From CAVSWT01 sp963782985 (GTDB lineage: Bacteria; Bacteroidota; Ignavibacteria; Ignavibacteriales; Ignavibacteriaceae), in assembly GCA_963782985.1 (NCBI GenBank), contig CAWALU010000010.1, positions 124,001 to 188,000 of the forward strand: a stretch of DNA of 64,000 nucleotides. The letters run 5' to 3'. Both the position numbers and the translations under genes were made by a program. Below are positions 16,891 to 24,620 of the stretch, one piece after another. Numbering within the stretch: the first letter of the stretch is position 1; every line of letters starts with the position of its first letter. The notes beneath the pieces were generated by a model, which was not told the origin of the DNA, made no database searches, and saw only the letters and a program-made list of their open reading frames with translations.

Positions 16891-18207
16891 ATGAAATATG
16901 AAAAACTTTTTTATATAGGCATCAGTTCGTTTTTAATTTTAGTTTTAATATTTATCAGTTTCATTCTATCGCCGCTATCTTCCAAAAACTCTACCGCCAG
17001 CCTAGAAAAAAAAATATATTACGTTGATAATATTTCAGCCGCGCACAAAAAAGTTATCGACAATTTTAATGAAAAATATAAAGGGCAGATTAAAGTTGAA
17101 ACAATAAATTTGCCATTTGAAAAATTCAGCACCAATGAGAGAAAAGAACTGCTTGCCCGTTATCTGCGAAGCAAAAGTGAAAGGATAGATGTTTTCAGCG
17201 TCGACCAAATTTGGGTTCCACGGTTTGCAAAATGGGTTGTTCCGTTTACCAAAACAATTACTGACGATGAACAAAAATCACTTTTAAATTTTGCAACTGA
17301 GTCGTGTATTTATAAAGATACGCTGGTTGCCATTCCGCTTTACATTGATCTTTCCGTTATGTTTTATAATAAACAATTATTAAAAACTTTGCCCGATTTT
17401 AATTCAGTTGAAAAAAAATTAAACCGATCGATAACCTGGGACGAAATGCTGAATCTAAATGAAAGATTAAAAAAAGATGGTCGTCCATTTTATCTTTTTC
17501 AAGCGGATGATTTTGAAGGTTTAATTTGCGCGTACTGCGAATTGGAAGCGAATCAAAATACATCTATTGTTAAAAACGATTCCCTTAATGTTAATACTCC
17601 CGAAGCACGAAAGTCACTGCAGCTGTTAGTAGATCTTGTAAATAAATATAAAGCCTCTCCCAAAGAAGTTTTAAAATTTAAAGAGAACGACAGCTACCAT
17701 TATTTTATGGAGAACAAGGGATTTTTTTTAAGGGGATGGTCGAGTTTTTTAAATCTTCATAAAACATTTTACGGCGACGTTAAAACTTATAATGAACTTG
17801 GAATAGCTCCGACGCCCCATTTTAAGGGAACAGAACCAAAATCGGTTTTTGGCGGATGGAATTTGATGATTTCAAAATTCTCAAAAAATTATCCCGAAGC
17901 TTTAAAGTTCGTTAAATATTTAATTAGCGAAGAAGCGCAAAAAATTTTGTACGAAGAAGGCGGGTTTCTCCCTATCAACACAAAAATTTATGAGGACACG
18001 CAATACGTAAATAAATTTCCAAAATTAAAATTTTATGAGAAATTATTAAAGCAGGGTTTTCACAGACCATTTCTTGAAGATTACACAAACATCTCCGATA
18101 TACTTTCGTTTTATCTTCATCTCGCAATAAAAAATGAAATAAGCGTAAACGAAGCTCTGCTTAAAGCATCGGAGAAAGAACATTCACAAAGTATATTAAT
18201 TAAATAA
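16891..18207 (+). CDS. Membrane-anchored extracellular sugar-binding protein (family 1 SBP)
   Basis: A 438-residue protein with an N-terminal membrane helix (about residues 6-27) but no lipobox Cys, so it is probably tethered. The rest follows the family 1 solute-binding fold: YYVDNISAAHKKVIDNFNEKYKGQIKVE, VFSVDQIWVPRFAKW, AIPLYIDLSVMFYNKQLL, SITWDEMLNLNERLK, GGWNLMISKFSKNYPEALKFVKYL, and SEEAQKILYEEGGFLPINTKIYED. Such proteins usually feed ABC sugar importers, but no permease or ATPase is nearby. It is followed after 13 bases by a histidine kinase and then a response regulator. A role as the periplasmic sugar sensor of that kinase is therefore inferred. Confidence 0.82.
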   Translation: MKYEKLFYIGISSFLILVLIFISFILSPLSSKNSTASLEKKIYYVDNISAAHKKVIDNFNEKYKGQIKVETINLPFEKFSTNERKELLARYLRSKSERIDVFSVDQIWVPRFAKWVVPFTKTITDDEQKSLLNFATESCIYKDTLVAIPLYIDLSVMFYNKQLLKTLPDFNSVEKKLNRSITWDEMLNLNERLKKDGRPFYLFQADDFEGLICAYCELEANQNTSIVKNDSLNVNTPEARKSLQLLVDLVNKYKASPKEVLKFKENDSYHYFMENKGFFLRGWSSFLNLHKTFYGDVKTYNELGIAPTPHFKGTEPKSVFGGWNLMISKFSKNYPEALKFVKYLISEEAQKILYEEGGFLPINTKIYEDTQYVNKFPKLKFYEKLLKQGFHRPFLEDYTNISDILSFYLHLAIKNEISVNEALLKASEKEHSQSILIK

Positions 18208-18220
18208 AAGAAATTTAATT

Positions 18221-19699
18221 ATGAGTAAGAAAAAAATATTTGAAAAAGTAAAAGAGTATCACTTTCAATTTAGGCATTTAACTGTTTTGTTTGTTATTAT
18301 TTTTTCATTTCAGCTTTTGGTTTCGCTGATAAATAAATCTTCAGTAAAAAGTTTTTTAGATAATACTCAAGGCTGGTATCAAAAAGACTCTGCTGAAAAA
18401 TTGGCAAACTTAACTACCACTTCAATTGAATTGATACTTGAAACCATCAACCCAAAAAAAGAAATTAGCGAAGAAGAATCGCAGCGGATTATTCAATCGT
18501 TCAATATAATTTTCAGTCAGCAGGTTCTTCAGCATAACATTGACGAGATGTGCATTTTAATTAAGCGCGAAAATAAAATTTACGCCATTGATGAAGGTAA
18601 AGTTTTATTGCAATTTTTACTTTCTAACATTCCCAGTGAAAAAATTGATCAAAACGCACATACAAAAGCGGTTGCACTTTATAAAAATTGGGAAAATACT
18701 ATCAGTTCTACTGAACAAATTCACAGCGTTGTTACGGATAAAAATACTTTTAATACGTTTGTCCCTTTTGTTTTGCGGGGCGAATATGTGGGCGCGGTAT
18801 ATATTAAAAACACTCCCGACTTTTCATTTTTAACAAGTCAGATTGTTTCTAATTATGATGAAACTTCGATTATTTATCTTTCATTAATTTCGCTTGGATT
18901 ATTGGCGATGTATTTTATTTCTTCATACACGGTGCGCGAAAGAGACGAAGCGCAAAAGCTTTTGTTTGCAGAGTATGAAAATAATCTGAAGAAAAAAATT
19001 AATTATGATAAAGAATTAGTTTTTACAAAAAGAATTTATCACACTCACCACAAAGCCGAAAAAGTAATGGGATTTATTAAAGGCGATTTGCAATTTCTTT
19101 CGCCCGAAAACATTAATGAAATAAAATACCGAGTTACAAAATACGCCAACTTTATTTCACGCGTAATTTATGATATGAAATGGTACGATCCGCCGATACA
19201 GACGATACGAAATCAAATTTACAACACAAACATAAACGAGCTAATTATGTTTTTGGTGAATAATATTTTTTTAAGAACCGCAAAAAAAAGCGGCTCGTAT
19301 GATATTAGATTAAACCTTGATGAATATCTTCCGGCGGTTCAAATAAATGAATTTGTGGTATGGGAAATTTTAGAGCCGATTATTCAAAACTCAATTGAGC
19401 ATGGGAAAAACTATAAATTAGTAATTACCGTAAGCACAAAATATCATCGCGATAAAAATGAATCGACAATAATTATTACAGATAGCGGACAGGGAATTGC
19501 GCAGGAGTTTTTGGCTGAAAATAATTTAGGTATAAAAAAATTATTTCAGGAAAATGTAACTTCTAAAAATACAGATCTGCAAAATTCGGGTTACGGATGT
19601 TATATTGCTTATGAAATTTGCAAACGCTGCGGATGGAAAATCGACGCCGGAAATCTTGAAAAAGGAGGATCAATTTTTACAATTACGGTTAAGCATTAA
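18221..19699 (+). CDS. Sensor histidine kinase with extracytoplasmic domain
   Basis: A 492-residue kinase. Membrane helices at about 19-37 and 215-236 flank an extracytoplasmic region of about 175 residues, and a coiled linker follows. The dimerisation region holds RIYHTHHKAEKVMGF with candidate phospho-His at 274, 276 or 277. This is not the usual H-E-L/F-R-T/N-P box. The ATPase domain is clear: Asn390 in EILEPIIQNSIEHG, the G1 box DSGQGIA at 421-427, and the G2-like GYGCYIAYEI from 457. It lies between a solute-binding protein and a sigma-54 response regulator, so it probably reads the ligand state of the former and phosphorylates the latter. Confidence 0.85.
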   Translation: MSKKKIFEKVKEYHFQFRHLTVLFVIIFSFQLLVSLINKSSVKSFLDNTQGWYQKDSAEKLANLTTTSIELILETINPKKEISEEESQRIIQSFNIIFSQQVLQHNIDEMCILIKRENKIYAIDEGKVLLQFLLSNIPSEKIDQNAHTKAVALYKNWENTISSTEQIHSVVTDKNTFNTFVPFVLRGEYVGAVYIKNTPDFSFLTSQIVSNYDETSIIYLSLISLGLLAMYFISSYTVRERDEAQKLLFAEYENNLKKKINYDKELVFTKRIYHTHHKAEKVMGFIKGDLQFLSPENINEIKYRVTKYANFISRVIYDMKWYDPPIQTIRNQIYNTNINELIMFLVNNIFLRTAKKSGSYDIRLNLDEYLPAVQINEFVVWEILEPIIQNSIEHGKNYKLVITVSTKYHRDKNESTIIITDSGQGIAQEFLAENNLGIKKLFQENVTSKNTDLQNSGYGCYIAYEICKRCGWKIDAGNLEKGGSIFTITVKH

Positions 19700-19842
19700 T
19701 GAGGAAGAAATCGTTGAGATTCATTATAAAACCTTTTAGTTGTCATTCTGCAAGAATCTTTTAAATAATGTGAGTTCTTTTAATTGTATTAATATATCTA
19801 CCTTCAAAATATTTAATAAAATAAATAATTAAGAAAGAAAAA

Positions 19843-21288
19843 ATGTACAGCACAATTCAAGTATTATTAATTGAAGATGAAGAGTTTGACGTAAACAGAG
19901 TTTTAAAAACTATTCAGCCGTTTGCAAATAGAATAAACATTGCGGAAATCTGTTCGGATGGAAACGCCGCTTTAAAAATTTTGGAAAAAGCTAAAAATAA
20001 ATTCAAGTTCGATATTGTTATAATGGATTTTCAAATTGCCGGCGGGGTTATGGGAGAGAATCTTATTCAAGAAATTAAAGCGATTGATTCTTCTATTCAA
20101 ATAATTGTTATTACTAAAATGACGATTAATATTACGGACTTTAATTTTGCCAACAAGCTGATTAAAGCGGGTGCTTATTGGTACTGCACAAAATATCCCG
20201 GTGATATTGAAGATTATATTTATCAGCCAACGGATTTTATTATCAGTCTATTTAACGCTTACGAAAAATGCATAATGGAAAGGGAGAAATTAAAATCAAA
20301 CCAAAAGCTAATTAAAAATGTAGAAGATATTTTAAATCAAAGGAGAATTATCGGCGAGTCTCCGGTTATCATCAACTTAAAAGAAAATATTAAAAAATAT
20401 TCTCAAAGCAATATTAACGTTTTAATACGCGGCGCTTCGGGAACGGGCAAAGAATTAGTCGCTTATAATATTCATTATCAGGGTCCGCGCAAACTGGAAA
20501 ATTTTGTGCCCATAAACTGCGGCAGCCTTCCGCATGATCTTGTAGAAAGTGAATTGTTCGGTTATGAAAAAGGCGCATTTACCGGGGCTGATAAAAAGAA
20601 GCTGGGACTTTTTGAGGTTGCCGATAACGGTACAATTTTTTTAGATGAAATTACCGAGCTGCCGCTTTCTGCGCAGGTAAAATTATTAAGAGTAATTCAG
20701 GAAGGGGAGATTGAAAAAATCGGCAGAACTGAAAAAATAAAAGTTAATGTTAGGATTCTTGCCGCTACAAATAAAGATATTGAAGAAGAAGTAAAAGCTA
20801 AAAGATTTAGGGAAGACCTTTACTACCGTCTCAATGTTGTTCCGATAATCGTGAGCGAATTGATTGATAGGAAGACAGATATTCCAATTTTGATTGAACA
20901 TTTTATGTCCATTTACAGCGTTGATATGGGGAAAGAGAAACCGACTATTACTCCAGAGGCGATGAAGTTTTTAATTAATTATAGATGGCATGGCAACGTA
21001 AGGGAATTAAAAAATATTGTGCAGCGGTTATTATTCACCGGCGAAGCGACCATAACATTTCCCATAGCTGAATTTGCCGTGGGAATTTTAATCCATAAAG
21101 ATGACAGAGGTTTGGATGCTTTGTTTGAAGAAAATGATATTCCGTTAAACCAGATGGAAAAAATGGTGAGAGAAAAATATTTCCGTTTTATAAGAAATAA
21201 AACTTCATCAGATACGGAAGCTGCAAAAAAATTAGGTCTCGCCCCTTCAAATTATTATAGAATGGCGAAGGAGTTGGGGATTAAATAA
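19843..21288 (+). CDS. NtrC-type sigma-54-dependent response regulator
   Basis: A 481-residue regulator. The receiver domain (1-130) has the acidic pair Glu11-Asp12, phospho-acceptor Asp62 in VIMDFQIAGG, Thr91 and Lys117. The AAA+ domain (about 168-395) has Walker A GASGTGK at 197-203, the sigma-54 contact loop GAFTGA at 244-249 and Walker B IFLDEI with Asp268-Glu269. The C-terminal Fis-type helix-turn-helix is TEAAKKLGLAPSNYYRMAKELGIK. It should activate sigma-54 promoters when phosphorylated, presumably by the kinase just upstream. A gap of 143 bases separates the two genes, so it may also have its own promoter. Confidence 0.93.
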   Translation: MYSTIQVLLIEDEEFDVNRVLKTIQPFANRINIAEICSDGNAALKILEKAKNKFKFDIVIMDFQIAGGVMGENLIQEIKAIDSSIQIIVITKMTINITDFNFANKLIKAGAYWYCTKYPGDIEDYIYQPTDFIISLFNAYEKCIMEREKLKSNQKLIKNVEDILNQRRIIGESPVIINLKENIKKYSQSNINVLIRGASGTGKELVAYNIHYQGPRKLENFVPINCGSLPHDLVESELFGYEKGAFTGADKKKLGLFEVADNGTIFLDEITELPLSAQVKLLRVIQEGEIEKIGRTEKIKVNVRILAATNKDIEEEVKAKRFREDLYYRLNVVPIIVSELIDRKTDIPILIEHFMSIYSVDMGKEKPTITPEAMKFLINYRWHGNVRELKNIVQRLLFTGEATITFPIAEFAVGILIHKDDRGLDALFEENDIPLNQMEKMVREKYFRFIRNKTSSDTEAAKKLGLAPSNYYRMAKELGIK

Positions 21289-21558
21289 GTTTAAAAGATG
21301 AAATGGTAGTAAGATTGAAAGATCCCAAAAGTAGAAGGGGGAGAAAATTGGAAATCGAAATATGGAATTTTTAAATTGATGTTAGCATTTAATATTAATT
21401 AGAAAAGAGAAACATTGCCAAATAACTTTTCACACCAATTACTTCATTTATAAAGTCCAAATCACATTAATTTTCGAGACATTCGACTATGTTCGCTTAT
21501 TATTAATTTAGATTATGTCAAAAAATTTATTCAGCTTTAAAACAAATAAATAAACTTT

Positions 21559-23082
21559 ATGATCGCAGAATTACATTGCCACACATCAGAATATTCAGCT
21601 TGCAGTCATGTAAACGCTGTTGAATTAATTACGCGCGCATTTGAAACGGGTATCCAAACCATTGTCATTACTGATCATCATTATCAATGGAATGATAAAG
21701 ATCTAACGGATATAAAAAAACAAACGGGTTTGCCGGAATATTTTAATGTGCTTGCCGGGCAGGAATTTAAAACATCCGATTTTGGCGACATTCTTATTTA
21801 CGGCTTGAAAGAAACCATAAAAAAGCAGTCACTTTCATTAAAAGATGTAAGAGATAAATATCCCCAAGCTGCAATCATCTGGGCACATCCTTTTAGGCAC
21901 GATAAAATTCCCGATGAAAAAAAACTTATTAATAAATATCTAAATGGGATTGAGATATTCAGCTCAAATTATAATGTAGCGGAATCTATGCGGGCTTTGA
22001 ATGCCTGGCATAATTTAAAGTTTACCGCCATTGCCGGCACAGATACTCACGCTTTAAGCTATACTGGCACTTATCCCACAATTTTTGATCATCCCTTTGA
22101 TACAATTGAAGGACTTGTGGAGGAAATAAAATCGGGGAGATGCCGCCCTTATTTCAAAGAAATACCGCGCAGCGGAACTACCGATACAAAGGTAACTGAA
22201 ATTACAATTGGTCCTAGGAGTTCTGAATCAAGAAAGAAAATGATAGTAAAAACTTATGAGGATACTGAAGCGTGGAAGGACGGCGAAAGGTCATATCATA
22301 TTATTGAGAAAATTTTAGAAGCCGGTTTTAATGAAGGAAAATATAGAGTGTCAAAACCATTGGGAATGGATGAAAAAAATCTTTCGCTTATGGAAGAACA
22401 TGTAACCGGCGTAAGTTTGTACGATAATATTAAAGATGCCGCACCGGAAGAAGCAAAAAACTATTTAAAGCTGGCAGCAGGCTGGCTTGCTCAATTTCAT
22501 AATATGAATTTGAAGATTACTCCCGCCGATGAATATCTCTCAATAGAAAAGGAAAGATTAGATTATTATTTAAGCGGGATGCGGGAAAATAATCATCCCC
22601 ATATAAAGAGGGCAGGACAAATACTTAATGAAGTTTGGGAAGGCGAACTAAGGTTGTTAAAGGATGAGCCTGGGGTGTTGGTTCAGGGCCATGGTGATTA
22701 TCATTTAAAAAATATTTTTCTCGGAAAAGATAAAGAAAATAATGAGTTTATTTCCGCCATAGATTTTAACAGCTCATATCAGCTTCCGCGTGCATTTGAT
22801 GTGGGAACTTTTATGGCGCAATACCGGAATATGTTTATTGATAAACCTGAAGTTACAAACAAAGCGCCCATAGATTTATTTTACCGTGAGTATATCAGTC
22901 AGGCTGAAAATCTTACTCCCAATTTCGAATCGTATGTTCAGCTATATAAAGCGAGGACGTTCTTAAGTGTAATTTATTATCTTGTGAAAGTTGGTAAAGG
23001 GGAGAGTGAAAATTTCTGGACAATATTAGTCGAAGCGGAAAGAAGTCTTGTGCACATGGCTTTTAATAGATCTTTAATCTGA
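21559..23082 (+). CDS. PHP metal-dependent hydrolase fused to an APH-type phosphotransferase
   Basis: A 507-residue two-domain protein. Residues 1 to about 210 form a PHP domain: ELHCHTSEYS (His6, His8), ITDHHYQW, WAHPFRHD and AGTDTHAL supply the metal ligands seen in PHP phosphoesterases. Residues about 235-490 form an aminoglycoside-phosphotransferase/choline-kinase-like fold, with VQGHGDYHLKN (catalytic Asp380, Asn385) and the magnesium-binding AIDFNSS (Asp402). Both active sites look intact. The PHP part could remove and the kinase part add a phosphate on a small molecule, but the substrate is unknown. There is no signal peptide. It is followed after 9 bases by a membrane-protein gene, forming an apparent operon. 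Confidence 0.82.
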   Translation: MIAELHCHTSEYSACSHVNAVELITRAFETGIQTIVITDHHYQWNDKDLTDIKKQTGLPEYFNVLAGQEFKTSDFGDILIYGLKETIKKQSLSLKDVRDKYPQAAIIWAHPFRHDKIPDEKKLINKYLNGIEIFSSNYNVAESMRALNAWHNLKFTAIAGTDTHALSYTGTYPTIFDHPFDTIEGLVEEIKSGRCRPYFKEIPRSGTTDTKVTEITIGPRSSESRKKMIVKTYEDTEAWKDGERSYHIIEKILEAGFNEGKYRVSKPLGMDEKNLSLMEEHVTGVSLYDNIKDAAPEEAKNYLKLAAGWLAQFHNMNLKITPADEYLSIEKERLDYYLSGMRENNHPHIKRAGQILNEVWEGELRLLKDEPGVLVQGHGDYHLKNIFLGKDKENNEFISAIDFNSSYQLPRAFDVGTFMAQYRNMFIDKPEVTNKAPIDLFYREYISQAENLTPNFESYVQLYKARTFLSVIYYLVKVGKGESENFWTILVEAERSLVHMAFNRSLI

Positions 23083-23091
23083 TAAAAAATA

Positions 23092-23910
23092 ATGGATAAA
23101 AAAACCGCATCATTTTATAAAGGTTTGGGAAGAGCGTTCAGCGGAGCGATAATCTTTTCAGTTCCCCTTTTTATGACGATGGAGATGTGGTACCTGGGGT
23201 TTTATATAGACGAACTGAGATTGATATTACTTATTCTTCTAACGCTTCCTTTATTGGGAGGACTAAATTATATCAGCGGTTTCAGGAAAGATTATACTTA
23301 TACAGATTTAATTCTTGACGCATTGGTGGCGTTTGCGGTGGGCACTATTGTCTCCATAATTATTTTACTTTTATTTAATGTAATTAATTTCAGTATGAGC
23401 CCTTCGGAAATAATTGGAAAAATAATATTGCAAACAATTTCAGCAAGTTTTGGAGCCACTTTAGCAAGAGTTCAGCTTGGAATTAAGCAGCCTGAGAGTA
23501 ACAGCGGTTCAACCGATAAGTCATATTTAAAGGAATTATTTATAATGGCCGCAGGCGCTTTATTTTTTTCATTTAATATGGCTCCCACAGAAGAAATGAT
23601 ATTAATTTCTTATAAAATTTCTGAGTGGCATGCTCTTGCCCTCATAATCATTTCGCTTGTTATATTTCATTCCATGGTTTACTACCTTGAGTACAAGGGT
23701 GAAAAAGAAATTCCTGAAGGCGGAACCGGTGTCTCCGTATTTATTAAATATACAATTGTAGGCTACGCTATTGTTACTTTGTTGAGTTTATATGTTCTTT
23801 GGACGTTTGGGAATATTGACGGTGCTTCATTAAATAAAATAATTTTGGCTGTAATTGTTTTAAGCTTCCCGGCCTCAATCGGTGCGGCAGCAGCAAGGTT
23901 GATGTTATAA
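23092..23910 (+). CDS. TIGR02587-like (DUF2391) integral membrane protein
   Basis: A 272-residue protein with about eight membrane helices. The first block (residues 15-35, 40-58, 75-100) is separated by a short linker from the second (about 145-165, 180-200, 215-240, 245-268). The segments LGRAFSGAIIFSVPLFMTMEMWYLGF and FFSFNMAPTEEMILISYKISEWHALALI match the TIGR02587 family as I remember it. That family is known mainly for being encoded next to TIGR02588, as here. Its function is undescribed. It sits 9 bases after the PHP-APH fusion and 1 base before the TIGR02588-like gene. Confidence 0.72.
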   Translation: MDKKTASFYKGLGRAFSGAIIFSVPLFMTMEMWYLGFYIDELRLILLILLTLPLLGGLNYISGFRKDYTYTDLILDALVAFAVGTIVSIIILLLFNVINFSMSPSEIIGKIILQTISASFGATLARVQLGIKQPESNSGSTDKSYLKELFIMAAGALFFSFNMAPTEEMILISYKISEWHALALIIISLVIFHSMVYYLEYKGEKEIPEGGTGVSVFIKYTIVGYAIVTLLSLYVLWTFGNIDGASLNKIILAVIVLSFPASIGAAAARLML

Positions 23911-23911
23911 A

Positions 23912-24301
23912 ATGGATAAGGAAAAAAGAAAATATACGCCACTTGAAATAGTAATCGCTTCACTGGGATTTATAATTGTAATATACATTTTAAGCTTCAC
24001 GATTTATGAAGCTCTAAGCGATGATAAGGTACCTCCGTCAATTCAAATTAAGCATGAAAAAATTACTAAGGTGGAATCGGGATATCTTGTTTCGCTATTA
24101 ATTATTAATCTTGGCGATGAAACCGCTCAGAATCTTATAATTGAAGGAAATCTTAAGAGCGGTGAAAATGAGATCGAGAAGAGTATTTTTACACTTGATT
24201 ATCTTCCTTCGCATTCATCAAAAGAAGCTGGGATTTATTTTCAGAAAAATCCTTCCTTCTATAAATTAACAATCACGCCGATCGGTTATCAAAAACCTTA
24301 A
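23912..24301 (+). CDS. TIGR02588-like single-pass membrane protein
   Basis: A 129-residue protein with a short basic N-terminus, one membrane helix (TPLEIVIASLGFIIVIYILS, about residues 8-28) and an extracytoplasmic beta-rich domain of about 95 residues (IKHEKITKVESGYLVSLLIINLGDETAQNLIIEG). It corresponds to TIGR02588, whose genes are regularly adjacent to TIGR02587. The tight spacing suggests that the two proteins form a complex. Function unknown. The new element here is the PHP-APH fusion upstream. Confidence 0.7.
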   Translation: MDKEKRKYTPLEIVIASLGFIIVIYILSFTIYEALSDDKVPPSIQIKHEKITKVESGYLVSLLIINLGDETAQNLIIEGNLKSGENEIEKSIFTLDYLPSHSSKEAGIYFQKNPSFYKLTITPIGYQKP

Positions 24302-24620
24302 TTTATTATATAATAATTTTTATAGTTTTAATTAAAAAGATATTAGTGGATTTAGGTTAATTATAAATTGCTTTTCATGATTTATACTGCTCATCATTTA
24401 TTAAAATAATAAATGGGACTTATTATTTTAATAATGCGCAACTTCAATAACTAAATATAAACTAACCCATCAAAAATTTTAATCATCTAAAATTCAAAAA
24501 AATAAATAAATTATTTATCAACCTTCTTGGCATTTCAATTGACAACTTAATATGCTATTACTATTTCTATTTTGTGTCATTAAAAATGCCGATATCGAAT
24601 CTAGTATTGAAAAGAGGTTT
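24302..24620. other. AT-rich spacer before the GH2 gene
   Basis: This 319-base stretch contains the 15-base inverted repeat at 24398-24434 and otherwise AT-rich sequence. A weak sigma-54-like string (TGGCA at 24528-24532 with TTGA ten bases on) lacks the key C of GC and I do not call it. No gene seen. Confidence 0.5.
24398..24434. repeat. Perfect 15-base inverted repeat
   Basis: TTATTAAAATAATAA (24398-24412) and TTATTATTTTAATAA (24420-24434) are exact inverse complements around the 7-base loop ATGGGAC. The arms are pure A/T. It could be a weak bidirectional terminator for the TIGR02588-like gene, an operator for GH2, or a chance feature of AT-rich sequence, though 15 of 15 matches is a lot for chance. 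Confidence 0.5.

Noticed and set aside
19726..19765. Fragment GTCATTCTGCAAGAATCTTT in the kinase-regulator spacer as a repeat
   Set aside because: It resembles a common non-coding repeat of this bacterial group, but only one short partial copy is seen here, too little to call.
24528..24544. Sigma-54-like string upstream of GH2
   Set aside because: TGGCA is present but the -12 element reads GA instead of the nearly invariant GC.
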